Positions 9,475 to 18,675 of a stretch of 64,000 bases of DNA are shown piece by piece. The translations under genes were made by a program, and so were the position numbers. Each line of letters starts with the position of its first letter. Within the stretch, counting starts at the first letter, position 1. Source of the DNA: Methanobacterium sp. Maddingley MBC34 (lineage in GTDB: Archaea; Methanobacteriota; Methanobacteria; Methanobacteriales; Methanobacteriaceae); assembly GCA_000309865.1 (NCBI GenBank), contig AMGN01000006.1, positions 20,412-84,411 of the forward strand, given 5' to 3'. The notes under the pieces were generated by a model. It worked only from the letters and a program-made list of their open reading frames with translations, was not told the DNA's origin and made no database searches.

Positions 9475-11145
9475 ATGTCATCTTTACTTGAAAAATTCGT
9501 TTCACAGGTAGATTTTGAGTCTTATCCTGATTTTAAGGATAATTTCCGTATAAAAATACCTGAAAACTTCAACTTTGCCTATGATGTTGTGGATGAATAT
9601 GCCAGATTGTATCCTGAAAAAGTGGCCATGGTATGGTGCAACGATGATACTGAACATATATTCACCTTTAAAGACCTGAAAGAATACTCTGATAGAGCTG
9701 CCAACTTCTTCGCCCAGCAGGGCATAAAAAAGGGAGACCGGGTAATGCTCACCTTAAAAAGCCGTTATGAGTTCTGGTTCTGCATCCTGGCCCTGCACAA
9801 ATTGGGTGCCATAACCATCCCCGCCACCCACATGCTCAAAACCAGGGATATCGTTTACCGCATAAAAAATGCAGGTATCAAAATGGTGGTTTGTATAGCT
9901 GAAGATGGAGTACCGGGATATTTCGATGAAGCCCACCTAAAATTGGAAGACACTACTTTTTTAAAGGCAATGGTGGGTGGTGATGATAGAGAAGGATGGT
10001 TCAACTTCCACAAAGAAATTGAGAAGGCATCCCCTGAATTCCAGCGCCCTACTGGAGAGGAAAACACTCAAAACGAGGATATCGAGCTTATTTACTTCTC
10101 TTCTGGAACCACAGGCCTGCCCAAGATGATCATGCACGATTTTACTTACCCTCTGGGTCATATAATAACCGCAAAATATTGGCAAAACGTTATAGAAGAT
10201 GGATTGCACTACACTGTGGCGGACACTGGCTGGGCCAAGGCAATGTGGGGCCAAATATACGGGCAATGGATCTCAGGCACTGCCATCTTTGTATACGACT
10301 ATGAACGATTCGATGCAGCAAAAATGCTGGAAAAGGCTTCTTATCATGGAGTAACTACATTCTGTGCACCACCCACCATATACAGATTCCTCATAAAAGA
10401 AGATCTATCTCAGTATGACTTTTCAACCTTAAAATACGCGGTAACTGCTGGAGAACCCCTGAACCCCGAGGTATACAATAAATTCCATGAATTCACTGGC
10501 TTGAGTTTAAGGGAAGGATTCGGCCAGACAGAATGCGTAGTCTGCATTGCCAACTTCCCCTGGATAAAACCCAGACCGGGATCCATGGGGAAACCCTCAC
10601 CAGAATATAACATCCAGATCATGAATAATGAGGGTAATGAGTGCGATGTGGGTGAAGAAGGAGAAATAGTAATAAAAACTGCCGATGGTAAACCCCCAGG
10701 TTTATTCTGCGGATACTACAAGGAAGAGAATAAAACAGAAGCTGCCTGGTACGATGGATACTACCACACCGGTGACACCGCCTGGAAGGATGAAGATGGC
10801 TATCTCTGGTTCGTGGGACGTAACGATGACATGATAAAAAGTTCAGGATACCGTATTGGTCCTTTCGAAGTTGAAAGTGCAGTGATATCTCATCCAGCTG
10901 TCCTGGAATGTGCCATTACCGGAGTCCCTCACTCAGTAAGGGGGCAGGTGGTAAAAGCCACCATAGTACTAACTGGGGACTATGAACCCACTCCTGAACT
11001 GGCCAATGAAATTCAAAACCATGTTAAACAGGTAACTGCACCATACAAATATCCTCGAGTGGTGGAATTTGTGGATGAACTGCCCAAAACCATCAGTGGA
11101 AAAATCCGCCGGGTAGAAATCCGGGAAAAAGATGAAAAAGAATAA
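9475..11145 (+). CDS. AMP-forming acyl-CoA synthetase
   Basis: 556 residues. ATG 9475 was chosen because GGTGAT lies four bases upstream; the in-frame GTG at 9466 is part of that site. ANL-superfamily signatures are complete: P-loop YFSSGTTGLPK at 207-217, FGQTE near 350, YYHTGDTAW near 435, GRNDDMIKSSGYRIGP near 455 and the C-terminal catalytic lysine in PKTISGKIRR. The sequence is closest in style to medium-chain/aryl acyl-CoA synthetases (ACSM-like) rather than acetyl-CoA synthetase. It would activate a carboxylic acid to acyl-CoA, which the downstream oxidoreductases could carboxylate to a 2-oxoacid. Branched-chain or aryl acids are the likely substrates, by context only. Confidence 0.9.
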   Translation: MSSLLEKFVSQVDFESYPDFKDNFRIKIPENFNFAYDVVDEYARLYPEKVAMVWCNDDTEHIFTFKDLKEYSDRAANFFAQQGIKKGDRVMLTLKSRYEFWFCILALHKLGAITIPATHMLKTRDIVYRIKNAGIKMVVCIAEDGVPGYFDEAHLKLEDTTFLKAMVGGDDREGWFNFHKEIEKASPEFQRPTGEENTQNEDIELIYFSSGTTGLPKMIMHDFTYPLGHIITAKYWQNVIEDGLHYTVADTGWAKAMWGQIYGQWISGTAIFVYDYERFDAAKMLEKASYHGVTTFCAPPTIYRFLIKEDLSQYDFSTLKYAVTAGEPLNPEVYNKFHEFTGLSLREGFGQTECVVCIANFPWIKPRPGSMGKPSPEYNIQIMNNEGNECDVGEEGEIVIKTADGKPPGLFCGYYKEENKTEAAWYDGYYHTGDTAWKDEDGYLWFVGRNDDMIKSSGYRIGPFEVESAVISHPAVLECAITGVPHSVRGQVVKATIVLTGDYEPTPELANEIQNHVKQVTAPYKYPRVVEFVDELPKTISGKIRRVEIREKDEKE

Positions 11146-11274
11146 TAAAGTGTTTTATGTAGGGTAGTGGCTATTGGAATGAAAATGATTTATTGCCATT
11201 TAAACCCTTTTCCCGATTTTTTAAGGTTTAATACAGATTAATATTGTATATTGAAGTTAAGGATGATATGAATC

Positions 11275-11562
11275 ATGACAAATCGCAAGAAAGAACCTTA
11301 TCCGGTTTTCAATGAACTGGAATGTAAGGCATGTGAACGTTGCATACTCGCCTGCCGTGCAGGTGTCCTCAAAATGAGTGAAGACATCAATGAACGTGGT
11401 TACCATTATGCAGAATACACTGGAAAAGGATGCACTGGTTGCGGGGACTGCTATTACACCTGCCCGGAACCTCTGGCTGTGGAAGTTCACATACCTCGAA
11501 GATCCCGAAACAAAGATCAAAAAACAAATAATGACCAAGGGGATAAGGAGGAAGAAAAATGA
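11275..11562 (+). CDS. vorC: 2-oxoisovalerate:ferredoxin oxidoreductase, ferredoxin subunit
   Basis: 95 residues with two complete [4Fe-4S] motifs: C17, C20, C23, C27 and C53, C56, C59, C63 (GCTGCGDCYYTCP). This is the electron-carrying polyferredoxin subunit of the 2-oxoacid oxidoreductase family. A charged, low-complexity C-terminal tail of about 20 residues follows. It overlaps the next gene by 4 bases (ATGA), so the two are translationally coupled. The order ferredoxin, alpha, beta-gamma fusion is the vorCBA arrangement described for Methanothermobacter, so I use those names. Confidence 0.88.
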   Translation: MTNRKKEPYPVFNELECKACERCILACRAGVLKMSEDINERGYHYAEYTGKGCTGCGDCYYTCPEPLAVEVHIPRRSRNKDQKTNNDQGDKEEEK

Positions 11563-12617
11563 CTATACAGCTAATAAAAGGCAACACTGCAGTTATCGTC
11601 GGGGCAATGTATGCAGGCTGTGATTGCTTCTTCGGATACCCCATCACACCAGCATCCGAGGTCTTACACGAAGCCTCACTCTACTTCCCTAAAGTAGGCC
11701 GGAAATTCGTACAGGCTGAATCAGAGGAAGCCTCCATAAACATGGTTTATGGGGCAGCTGCAGCCGGCCATAGGGTCATAACTGCCTCTTCAGGGCCTGG
11801 AATCAGTCTTATGCAGGAGGGTATATCCTTCCTTGCAGGAGCAGAACTTCCATGCGTCCTGGTGGATATCATGCGTGCTGGTCCTGGTCTGGGGAACATT
11901 GGACCAGAGCAGGCAGACTACACTCAGCTGGTTAAAGGAGGGGGGCATGGAAACTACAGAAACATTGTCCTGGCCCCTAACTCTGTTCAGGAGATGTGTG
12001 ACTTTACCATGAAGGCTTTCCAACTGGCAGAGAAGTACCGTAACCCTGCAGTGGTCCTGGCAGATGGAGTACTGGGTCAGATGGTGGAAAGACTCCACTT
12101 CCCATCAGAAGCCTTAACCCCAACCTATGACGAGTCATGGGCTGTCAGGGGCAACCGTGAAACAAAAGGAAACCTGGTAACCAGCATATTCCTGGACTTC
12201 GACCAGCTTGAAGATTTTAACTACCGTTTACAGGATAAATACCAGGCCATCCGTGAAAACGAGGTGGATTACGAGGAATACATGATGGATGATGCTGATA
12301 TTATCCTGGTAGCCTATGGTATAAGCAGTCGTGTGGCCCGTTCAGCAGTGGACATGGTTCGAGCCGAGGGTATAAAAGCAGGACTCTTCCGTCCTAAAAC
12401 ATTATTCCCATTCCCAGAAGAACCTCTAAAACAAATAGCCTCAAGTAAAGATTGTCAATTTTTATCAGTGGAAATGAGTAATGGTCAGATGCAGGAAGAT
12501 ATAACACTGGCAATTGGTTGCCAGCGTCAGGTGGAACTGGTGAACCGAATGGGTGGAAACCTAATAGACCAAAAAAGTATCATAGATAAAATCCATGAAA
12601 TGGCAGGTGATAACTGA
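11559..12617 (+). CDS. vorB: 2-oxoisovalerate:ferredoxin oxidoreductase, alpha-type subunit
   Basis: 352 residues, the usual length. The pyrimidine-binding domain I carries FGYPITPASEVLHEA near residue 25 and the conserved ASSGPGISLMQEG and GPGLGNIGPEQ loops. Domain II occupies the C-terminal 120 residues. It pairs with the beta subunit to bind thiamine diphosphate and to oxidise branched 2-oxoacids to acyl-CoA, or the reverse. It is coupled on both sides: a 4-base overlap upstream and a one-base TGATG overlap downstream. The GNIGPEQADY loop, in place of the PSTG or GPSTG seen in pyruvate/2-oxoglutarate enzymes, is the VOR-type variant. Exact substrate preference is inferred from family. Confidence 0.88.
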   Translation: MTIQLIKGNTAVIVGAMYAGCDCFFGYPITPASEVLHEASLYFPKVGRKFVQAESEEASINMVYGAAAAGHRVITASSGPGISLMQEGISFLAGAELPCVLVDIMRAGPGLGNIGPEQADYTQLVKGGGHGNYRNIVLAPNSVQEMCDFTMKAFQLAEKYRNPAVVLADGVLGQMVERLHFPSEALTPTYDESWAVRGNRETKGNLVTSIFLDFDQLEDFNYRLQDKYQAIRENEVDYEEYMMDDADIILVAYGISSRVARSAVDMVRAEGIKAGLFRPKTLFPFPEEPLKQIASSKDCQFLSVEMSNGQMQEDITLAIGCQRQVELVNRMGGNLIDQKSIIDKIHEMAGDN

Positions 12618-14089
12618 TGACACTTGATAAAACCATGGATGAAGGTAAAGAAGTAAAAATGGATGAAAAAGTCCTTAAAAAACCGGTATCTATGCTGGAT
12701 GAGTTTCCCCGTAAAGGTGGGAGTGCACCTACTGCCACTCATTACTGCCCGGGTTGTGGCCATGGAATACTCCACAAGCTCATAGGAGAGGCTCTAGATG
12801 AACTGGGAATACAGGACCGCACAGTCATGACCAGTCCAGTGGGATGTGCAGTTTTCGCATATTACTACTTTGACTGTGGACATGTTCAGGTGGCACACGG
12901 ACGTGCACCTGCAGTGGGAACAGGAATTTCCCGTGCAGAAGAAGAAGCAGTGGTAATGTTATATCAGGGAGATGGAGATCTGGCATCAATAGGATTGAAT
13001 GAAACTATCCAGGCTGCTAATCGGGGAGAAAAAATGGCAGTGTTCTTTGTAAATAACACGGTCTACGGAATGACTGGTGGACAGATGGCACCAACCACCC
13101 TGGTGGGTGAAGTCACTGTGACTTGCCCTGAGGGCCGGGACCCCCGTTACACGGGTTATCCTATGCATATGGCAGAATTACTGGATAACTTGGAAGCACC
13201 CATCTTCATTGAACGTGTCTCTGTTTCCGATCCTAAAAATATCCGCAGAGCTAAAAGAGCAGTGAAAAAAGCCCTTGAAGTTCAAAGAGATAGTAAAGGA
13301 TATGCATTTGTAGAAGTACTCTCACCATGTCCCACCAACCTCAGAATGGACGCCCAGGCAACAGAAGATTTCGTTAACAATGAAATGGCCAAAGAATTCC
13401 CACTAAAAAACTTCCGAGATAAAAGAAGCCAAACAGAAACCCTGTGTCGTGCAGTTAGCGATTTTTCACAGGAAGCACTGGAAGACATCTTCGAAGTTCA
13501 GGATGATACATCATGGGAGGCCCGTGATGATCCATCATTCCCTAGAAAGGTGGTTCGAATTGCAGGATTCGGAGGTCAGGGAGTTTTAAGTATGGGACTT
13601 ACCCTGGCACAGGCTGCCTGTAATGACCAGCGCCATGTATCATGGTATCCATCCTACGGACCAGAGCAAAGGGGAGGAACCTCAGACTGCACAGTGGTCA
13701 TATCAGGTGAACCCATAGGCTCCCCTGTACTTCAAACCTCCGATGGCCTGGTGGCAATGAACAAACCTTCCATGGAAAAATTCGCATCCAGAGTTAGGGA
13801 AGGTGGAATTATCATCTACGAAAGCAGTATTGGTGAGTTTGAAACCCCAAAAGGACTCAGAACCCTGGCTATACCTGCCCGTAAGATAGCCAAGAATCAT
13901 GGTGTAAAAAGAGCTGCTAACACGGCAATGCTTGGCGTTATAATGGAATTAGGTTTAACTGGTCTTCCTAAACATGTTTTTACCGAAGCAGTGGAACACA
14001 CCTTCCGTAGAAAACCTAAACTGGTGCCAGCCAACCTGGAAATACTGGAAGCGGGAGCAGAGTGGGCCCGGGAAAACCTTAAGAAATGA
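12617..14089 (+). CDS. vorA: 2-oxoisovalerate:ferredoxin oxidoreductase, beta-gamma fusion subunit
   Basis: 490 residues. The beta part (about 1-280) has CPGCGHG at 44-50 and the thiamine-diphosphate/Mg motif GDGDLASIGLNE at 118-129 with NNTVYGMTGGQ at 146-156. A linker leads to a gamma domain beginning near 311 with GFGGQGVLSMG (317-327) and the YGPEQRGGTS loop. The beta-gamma fusion is characteristic of methanobacterial VorA. The start overlaps vorB's stop by one base; in-frame ATGs at 12635 and 12659 could also serve, because the first 25 residues are poorly conserved in character. The complex would make 2-oxoisovalerate and related acids from acyl-CoA, CO2 and reduced ferredoxin for branched-chain amino acids. 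Confidence 0.88.
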   Translation: MTLDKTMDEGKEVKMDEKVLKKPVSMLDEFPRKGGSAPTATHYCPGCGHGILHKLIGEALDELGIQDRTVMTSPVGCAVFAYYYFDCGHVQVAHGRAPAVGTGISRAEEEAVVMLYQGDGDLASIGLNETIQAANRGEKMAVFFVNNTVYGMTGGQMAPTTLVGEVTVTCPEGRDPRYTGYPMHMAELLDNLEAPIFIERVSVSDPKNIRRAKRAVKKALEVQRDSKGYAFVEVLSPCPTNLRMDAQATEDFVNNEMAKEFPLKNFRDKRSQTETLCRAVSDFSQEALEDIFEVQDDTSWEARDDPSFPRKVVRIAGFGGQGVLSMGLTLAQAACNDQRHVSWYPSYGPEQRGGTSDCTVVISGEPIGSPVLQTSDGLVAMNKPSMEKFASRVREGGIIIYESSIGEFETPKGLRTLAIPARKIAKNHGVKRAANTAMLGVIMELGLTGLPKHVFTEAVEHTFRRKPKLVPANLEILEAGAEWARENLKK

Positions 14090-14422
14090 AAAATATTATG
14101 GAGAGAAAATAGTATAGAATCTGGTTAAAATAGGAATAATCCTTATTTTAACTCTCTCTTATTCTTTTTGATAACTACAGTACTTTTTTGTTAATATGTC
14201 CTATAATTGCTTTTTATTTTATCTCCTAAAACCTTTTTAAGAATATTAAAGTATATTTTTATATTCATTTTATTTTTTTGGGGATTTTTATTCCAATTTT
14301 TCTTACCTTCCTGGAATGTGCAAATTTTAAGTAAATTGTGGATCATATTGTTAACCATAAAAAAAAGCACGGATTCAAAATTGAATTGAATTCAGGGGAT
14401 AATGGTTTTAAGGGGTGAAATA
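14090..14422. other. Gene-free T-rich spacer between the two oxidoreductase operons
   Basis: Contains several T-runs (about 14180-14290) that could end vorCBA transcription. An AT-rich segment at 14340-14400 could hold a promoter for the next operon. No ORF or hairpin of note. Confidence 0.55.
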
Positions 14423-16255
14423 ATGCCTGTTTTTCTAAAAGAAGAAGATATATCCCTGGTTCTCTGTGGTGAGGCAGGGCAGGGAATCCAGACAGTAGAG
14501 GCAATACTGGCCCAGGCTGTAAAACAAAGCGGATACAACATTTTCTCAACCAAAGAATACATGTCAAGGGTTAGAGGGGGTCAAAACTCCACTGAAATAA
14601 GAGTATCATCTCATAGGGTTGCCTCCTATGTGGATCGAATTGACATCCTACTGGCACTAAGTTCTGGGGCAGTAAATCACCTCAAGGACAGAATTTCATC
14701 TGATACTCTGATTATAGGAGATCCAGAGCACCTTAAATCAGTGAAGGATAATAAAATTTTTGATTCTGTTTCTGGACCTAATTTTATAGAGATCCCACTT
14801 ATGGAAACTGCCCAGGAGATGGGAGGGCCGATATTTGCCAATGTAATTGCAGCTGGGGTTCTGTCCTGTCTGTTGAATATTCCTCAGGAAATATTTGACG
14901 GTCTCATCAGTGACATGTTCACCAGGAAAGGTCAGGAAATACTTCAAAAAGACTTAAAAGCTGGTGAAGCAGGTTACAATATTGGTAAAAGTTTAATGGA
15001 ATCTGAAACAGAGGAATCTAAAACAGACGCAATCCACCTTTCATTACAGGGAGAGTCCTCAGTACGTGATGAACTCCTGATAAATGGTATTGATGCAGTT
15101 GGTTTTGGATGCCTTGCCGGAGAATGCCGATTCATGTCATCCTATCCCATGACTCCATCCACTCCGCTGCAGAACTTCCTGGCAGGTAATGCACATGAAT
15201 TTGAACTGATATATGAACAGGCAGAGGATGAAATAGCAGCCATCAACATGGCGCTGGGAGCCTCCTACGCTGGAGCCAGGAGCATTGTCGCCACATCAGG
15301 AAGTGGATTTGCCCTGATGGAAGAGGGAGTGGGCCTGGCAGGAATGATAGAAACACCCATAGTCATATACCTTGGCCAGAGACCAGGACCTGCAGTGGGA
15401 CTACCCACCCGTACCAGCCAGGAAGACCTGAACCTGGCACTCTACTCTGGGCCAGGAGAATTCCCACGGATAATATTTGCCCCTGGAAAACTGGAAGATG
15501 CATTCACCCTCACACATCACGCTTTCAACATGGCTGAGAAGTACCAGATACCAGTTTTCATTCTATCGGATCAGTACTTCGCAGATTGCTACTACAACAT
15601 AACCTCCCTTCCTCTCGAAGAGGTGGAAACTGAGAATTATTTGGTTAAAACCACTCCTGAATACAAAAGATACCTAATTACTCATGATGGGGTTACTCCA
15701 CGGGGAATACCAGGATATGGTGATGGACTGGTAATTGCAGATTCAGATGAGCATGATGAAGAAGGTCATATCACCGAAGACCTTAAAATAAGGACACAGA
15801 TGGTTGATAAAAGATTACAAAAGATGGAACAGATTACAAAAGATGCAGTTGCCCCGGAACTGGTTGGAGGAGATGATTACCATAGCCTGATCATTGGATG
15901 GGGTTCCACCTACTGGCCCATCAGGGAAGCTCTGGAAAATATTAGCAGGAATCATCCTGATGAAAAAATTGGTTTTCTCCATTTCAAACAAGTGTATCCA
16001 TTCCATAAATCAGTGGAGGGTTACCTTGAAAAAGCAGATGATGTTATCATTCTAGAGAACAATGCCCAGGGACAGCTGGCCAACCTCATAAAACTGGAAA
16101 CAGGATTTGAAATACAGGAAAAATTCTTAAAATATGATGGAATGCCTTTTTCAGTGGAGGAAGTGGAGAAAAGGATAAGGAAGTTCATGGGAATTGATGA
16201 TGAGGGCAATATGGGAGCCGATGATGCTGAGGATTTAGGGGAGGTGTTAAAATGA
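14423..16255 (+). CDS. 2-oxoacid:acceptor oxidoreductase, gamma-alpha fusion subunit
   Basis: 610 residues from ATG 14423, preceded by AGGGGTG; the in-frame ATG at 14402 has no site. The gamma domain comes first (about 1-195, CGEAGQGIQT at 15-24, SRVRGGQNS near 48). The alpha domain then starts near 220, with YPMTPSTP at 241-248 and a GPAVGLPTRTSQEDL loop. This gamma-alpha order with a separate beta subunit and no ferredoxin subunit is the two-subunit architecture of KorAB/ForAB-type enzymes. It overlaps the beta gene by 4 bases. The substrate could be 2-oxoglutarate, pyruvate or another 2-oxoacid. A bona fide four-subunit KOR lies at 55-58 kb, so a different role is likely. Confidence 0.85.
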   Translation: MPVFLKEEDISLVLCGEAGQGIQTVEAILAQAVKQSGYNIFSTKEYMSRVRGGQNSTEIRVSSHRVASYVDRIDILLALSSGAVNHLKDRISSDTLIIGDPEHLKSVKDNKIFDSVSGPNFIEIPLMETAQEMGGPIFANVIAAGVLSCLLNIPQEIFDGLISDMFTRKGQEILQKDLKAGEAGYNIGKSLMESETEESKTDAIHLSLQGESSVRDELLINGIDAVGFGCLAGECRFMSSYPMTPSTPLQNFLAGNAHEFELIYEQAEDEIAAINMALGASYAGARSIVATSGSGFALMEEGVGLAGMIETPIVIYLGQRPGPAVGLPTRTSQEDLNLALYSGPGEFPRIIFAPGKLEDAFTLTHHAFNMAEKYQIPVFILSDQYFADCYYNITSLPLEEVETENYLVKTTPEYKRYLITHDGVTPRGIPGYGDGLVIADSDEHDEEGHITEDLKIRTQMVDKRLQKMEQITKDAVAPELVGGDDYHSLIIGWGSTYWPIREALENISRNHPDEKIGFLHFKQVYPFHKSVEGYLEKADDVIILENNAQGQLANLIKLETGFEIQEKFLKYDGMPFSVEEVEKRIRKFMGIDDEGNMGADDAEDLGEVLK

Positions 16256-17112
16256 AACCAAAGGACTTTGACATGCCTGATGCAGATGTGGCCTGGTGTC
16301 CGGGATGTGGGAACCTGTCCATCCTGCGCAACCTCAAAACAGCCCTAGCTGAACTGAAAATACAACCAGAAAACCTGGTTTTTGTATCAGGTATTGGCCA
16401 GGCTGGTAAACTCCCTCACTACATCAAAGGAAATGTGTTCAATGGATTACATGGAAGGTCATTATCTCCAGCAACTGGCATAAAAGCAGTTAATCCTGAG
16501 TTAACAGTTATTGATGTTAGTGGTGATGGTTGTATGTATGGGGAGGGGGGAAACCACTTCATGCACACCATACGCCGTAACCCTGATATCACCAACCTGG
16601 TGCACAACAACATGGTCTACGGCCTCACCAAGGGACAGGCATCACCTACCAGTCAAAAGGACTTCAACACACCGCTACAGGTGGATGGAGTTTTCCTTGA
16701 ACCTTTTAACCCACTGGCCGTGGCCATAGCACTAGATGCATCATTCGTAGCCAGAACATTCAGCGGAGACCGTAAACAATCCATTGAAATCTTCAAAGCT
16801 GCCATAAAACACAAAGGATATGCTCTGGTGGACATATTCCAACCCTGTGTAACCTTTAACAAGGTAAACACCAGGAGCTGGTTCAGGGAACACACCTACG
16901 ACCTGGAAGATGACCACGATCCACTGGACCGGAATGAAGCCTTCCGCAGGGCCACTGAAACCGGAGAATATCCACTAGGCATCTTTTACCAGAATCCTGA
17001 TAAAAGAACATTTGAAGAAAACCTGAGTGTGTACCAGGATAAAAAATCACCATTATTCCAGCGAAAACTCGACATGGATAAAATCAGGTTGCTACTGGAC
17101 ACTAAAAGATGA
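16252..17112 (+). CDS. 2-oxoacid:acceptor oxidoreductase, beta subunit
   Basis: 286 residues, usual length. CPGCGNLS at 16-23 supplies the cluster ligands seen in this branch. The thiamine-diphosphate motif reads SGDGCMYGEGGNH, followed after about 22 residues by NNMVYGLTKGQASPTS. The fourth position of the usual GDGD is Cys here. DIFQPCVTFN near residue 195 is typical of two-subunit enzymes and supplies another Cys. Translation is coupled to the gamma-alpha subunit (ATGA overlap). It forms the catalytic heterodimer with that subunit and would hand electrons to a free ferredoxin. Function by family is sound; substrate is not assignable. Confidence 0.87.
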   Translation: MKPKDFDMPDADVAWCPGCGNLSILRNLKTALAELKIQPENLVFVSGIGQAGKLPHYIKGNVFNGLHGRSLSPATGIKAVNPELTVIDVSGDGCMYGEGGNHFMHTIRRNPDITNLVHNNMVYGLTKGQASPTSQKDFNTPLQVDGVFLEPFNPLAVAIALDASFVARTFSGDRKQSIEIFKAAIKHKGYALVDIFQPCVTFNKVNTRSWFREHTYDLEDDHDPLDRNEAFRRATETGEYPLGIFYQNPDKRTFEENLSVYQDKKSPLFQRKLDMDKIRLLLDTKR

Positions 17113-17207
17113 ATGATTAAATATCCTGTTTCAATTAGTTATGAAAACAGATGATATGTTTTATGTAAACAAGTTTGGTAAACCAGTGAATTTAAAAGAG
17201 GTGCAAA

Positions 17208-17987
17208 ATGAGGAAGATCAGAATATTATCATGGAACGTCAATGGAATCAGGGCTGCACACAGAAAAGGATTCAAGGACTGGTTAATGAAAGATAAACCA
17301 GATATCTTATGCATCCAGGAAACTAAAGCTCATCGGAAACAGTTTCCTAAGGATATCCAGAACCTTGATGAATATCATTTATACCTCTCCGAAGCACAAC
17401 GCAAGGGATACAGTGGGGTCGCCACTTACACACAATTAAAACCTGAAAAAGTGGAAAACGGCTTTGGAATTCCCAAATTCGATAGTGAAGGCCGTACCTT
17501 AATAACTGATTATGGAGATTTTGTACTGTTTAACATTTACTTTCCCAATGGGAAAATGTCTCCAGAGCGCCTTCAATACAAAATGGATTTCTATGACTCC
17601 TTCCTGGACTATGCTGATGCATTGAAGGAAGAAGGAAGAAACATTGTGGTCTGTGGGGATGTGAACACTGCTCATAACGAGATAGACCTGGCACGCCCCA
17701 AAGAAAATGAGAAAATATCAGGATTTTTGCCAGAAGAACGGGAATGGCTGGATAGATTCCTCAGTCATGGTTACGTGGATACATTCCGTGAACTCAACCC
17801 TGGACCTGAAAACTACACATGGTGGAGCTACAGAACACGTGCCAGGGAACGGAACGTTGGCTGGAGACTGGATTACTTCTTTGTGAACCAGGAATTCATG
17901 GATAATGTAGAATCTGCCTACATACTTTCTGATGTTATGGGCTCTGACCACTGTCCAGTGGGGATAGACATAAAACTGAAAGACTAA
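17208..17987 (+). CDS. xth: Exonuclease III family AP/uridine endonuclease (Mth212-like)
   Basis: 259 residues. The EEP nuclease fold has N12, E38 (IQETK), D151 and N153 (CGDVNTAH), D222 (WRLDYFF), D247 and H248 (GSDHCP), all catalytic or metal-binding positions of exonuclease III. The length and the blocks FPNGKMSPERL, TWWSYRTRARERNVGWR and SDVMGSDHCP closely resemble Mth212 of Methanothermobacter, which also cuts DNA directly 5' of 2'-deoxyuridine. The positions reported to matter for that activity (K116, K125, D151) are present at the same numbers. It likely starts repair of abasic sites and deaminated cytosine. GAGGTG precedes the ATG. Confidence 0.93.
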   Translation: MRKIRILSWNVNGIRAAHRKGFKDWLMKDKPDILCIQETKAHRKQFPKDIQNLDEYHLYLSEAQRKGYSGVATYTQLKPEKVENGFGIPKFDSEGRTLITDYGDFVLFNIYFPNGKMSPERLQYKMDFYDSFLDYADALKEEGRNIVVCGDVNTAHNEIDLARPKENEKISGFLPEEREWLDRFLSHGYVDTFRELNPGPENYTWWSYRTRARERNVGWRLDYFFVNQEFMDNVESAYILSDVMGSDHCPVGIDIKLKD

Positions 17988-18066
17988 CTGGCCACTTTTT
18001 GATTGGAAACTGATTGTATTAATAAAAGTAATGCAGGAAGGAAAAATAATAGCTGGAAGGATAAAA

Positions 18067-18363
18067 ATGGATAAATTCGAGGAAAAAATGGATAAATTAT
18101 CTTCAGAAGGCCTGTCTGATTCAGAGATTGGGAAAAAACTTTTAGATGAAATGGGAGATCTCTGCATCTGTCCAGACTGCCCCATGTACAACCAGTGCGC
18201 CCAGGAGAAATACGAAGGACTTTACTGTATACTGGGTAAATCAGAATGCAACCTGGAAGAAGATGACTGTATATGTCCAGATTGTGAAGTAGCAGAAAAT
18301 TTGGAACTTAAAAATGATCTCTTCTGTCTTAATGGTTCGGAAAAAGAATTGAGAGAGAATTAA
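18067..18363 (+). CDS. Cysteine-rich DUF2769-type protein
   Basis: 98 residues from ATG 18067 (GGAAGG upstream; an upstream in-frame ATG at 18031 lacks a site). The N-terminal helical segment (about 1-38) is followed by two copies of a Cys motif: CICPDCPMYNQC at about 39-50 and CICPDC at about 78-83, with further Cys residues between and after them. The pattern is that of the methanogen-enriched DUF2769 proteins and suggests binding of zinc or an iron-sulfur cluster. No function is known. It lies 79 bases after the exonuclease III gene on the same strand, possibly cotranscribed, which does not by itself imply a repair role. Confidence 0.75.
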   Translation: MDKFEEKMDKLSSEGLSDSEIGKKLLDEMGDLCICPDCPMYNQCAQEKYEGLYCILGKSECNLEEDDCICPDCEVAENLELKNDLFCLNGSEKELREN

Positions 18364-18675
18364 ATCAGAGATTCTTTCCTATATTTCCTATTTTACTTAA
18401 TCAACCAATAAAATTCTTTATTTTATTTTCTTTTCTAGTTTTATGGGATTTTTATAGATTTTTATCTTAGAATTACCAACCAATAATCAGTAAGGATTAT
18501 ATTAAATTTAAATTTGAGATTATGGTGTGAGGAAGGAATGGAATATTTGAATTAATAAGAATGAATAGAATGGTTGAATTAATAAAAAGATTATAGAAAT
18601 ATTGTAAATAAAGAATATGAAAGGAATGATAAATCTATCAAAATTCACTTTATCCAAGAAAATTAGAGGGATGCT
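18364..18675. other. Gene-free AT-rich intergenic region
   Basis: 312 bases. A T-rich part after the DUF2769 gene (18400-18470) could terminate transcription. A purine-rich low-complexity stretch (18530-18640, repeated GAAT/AATAA words) precedes gatD. No ORF or strong dyad. Confidence 0.55.
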
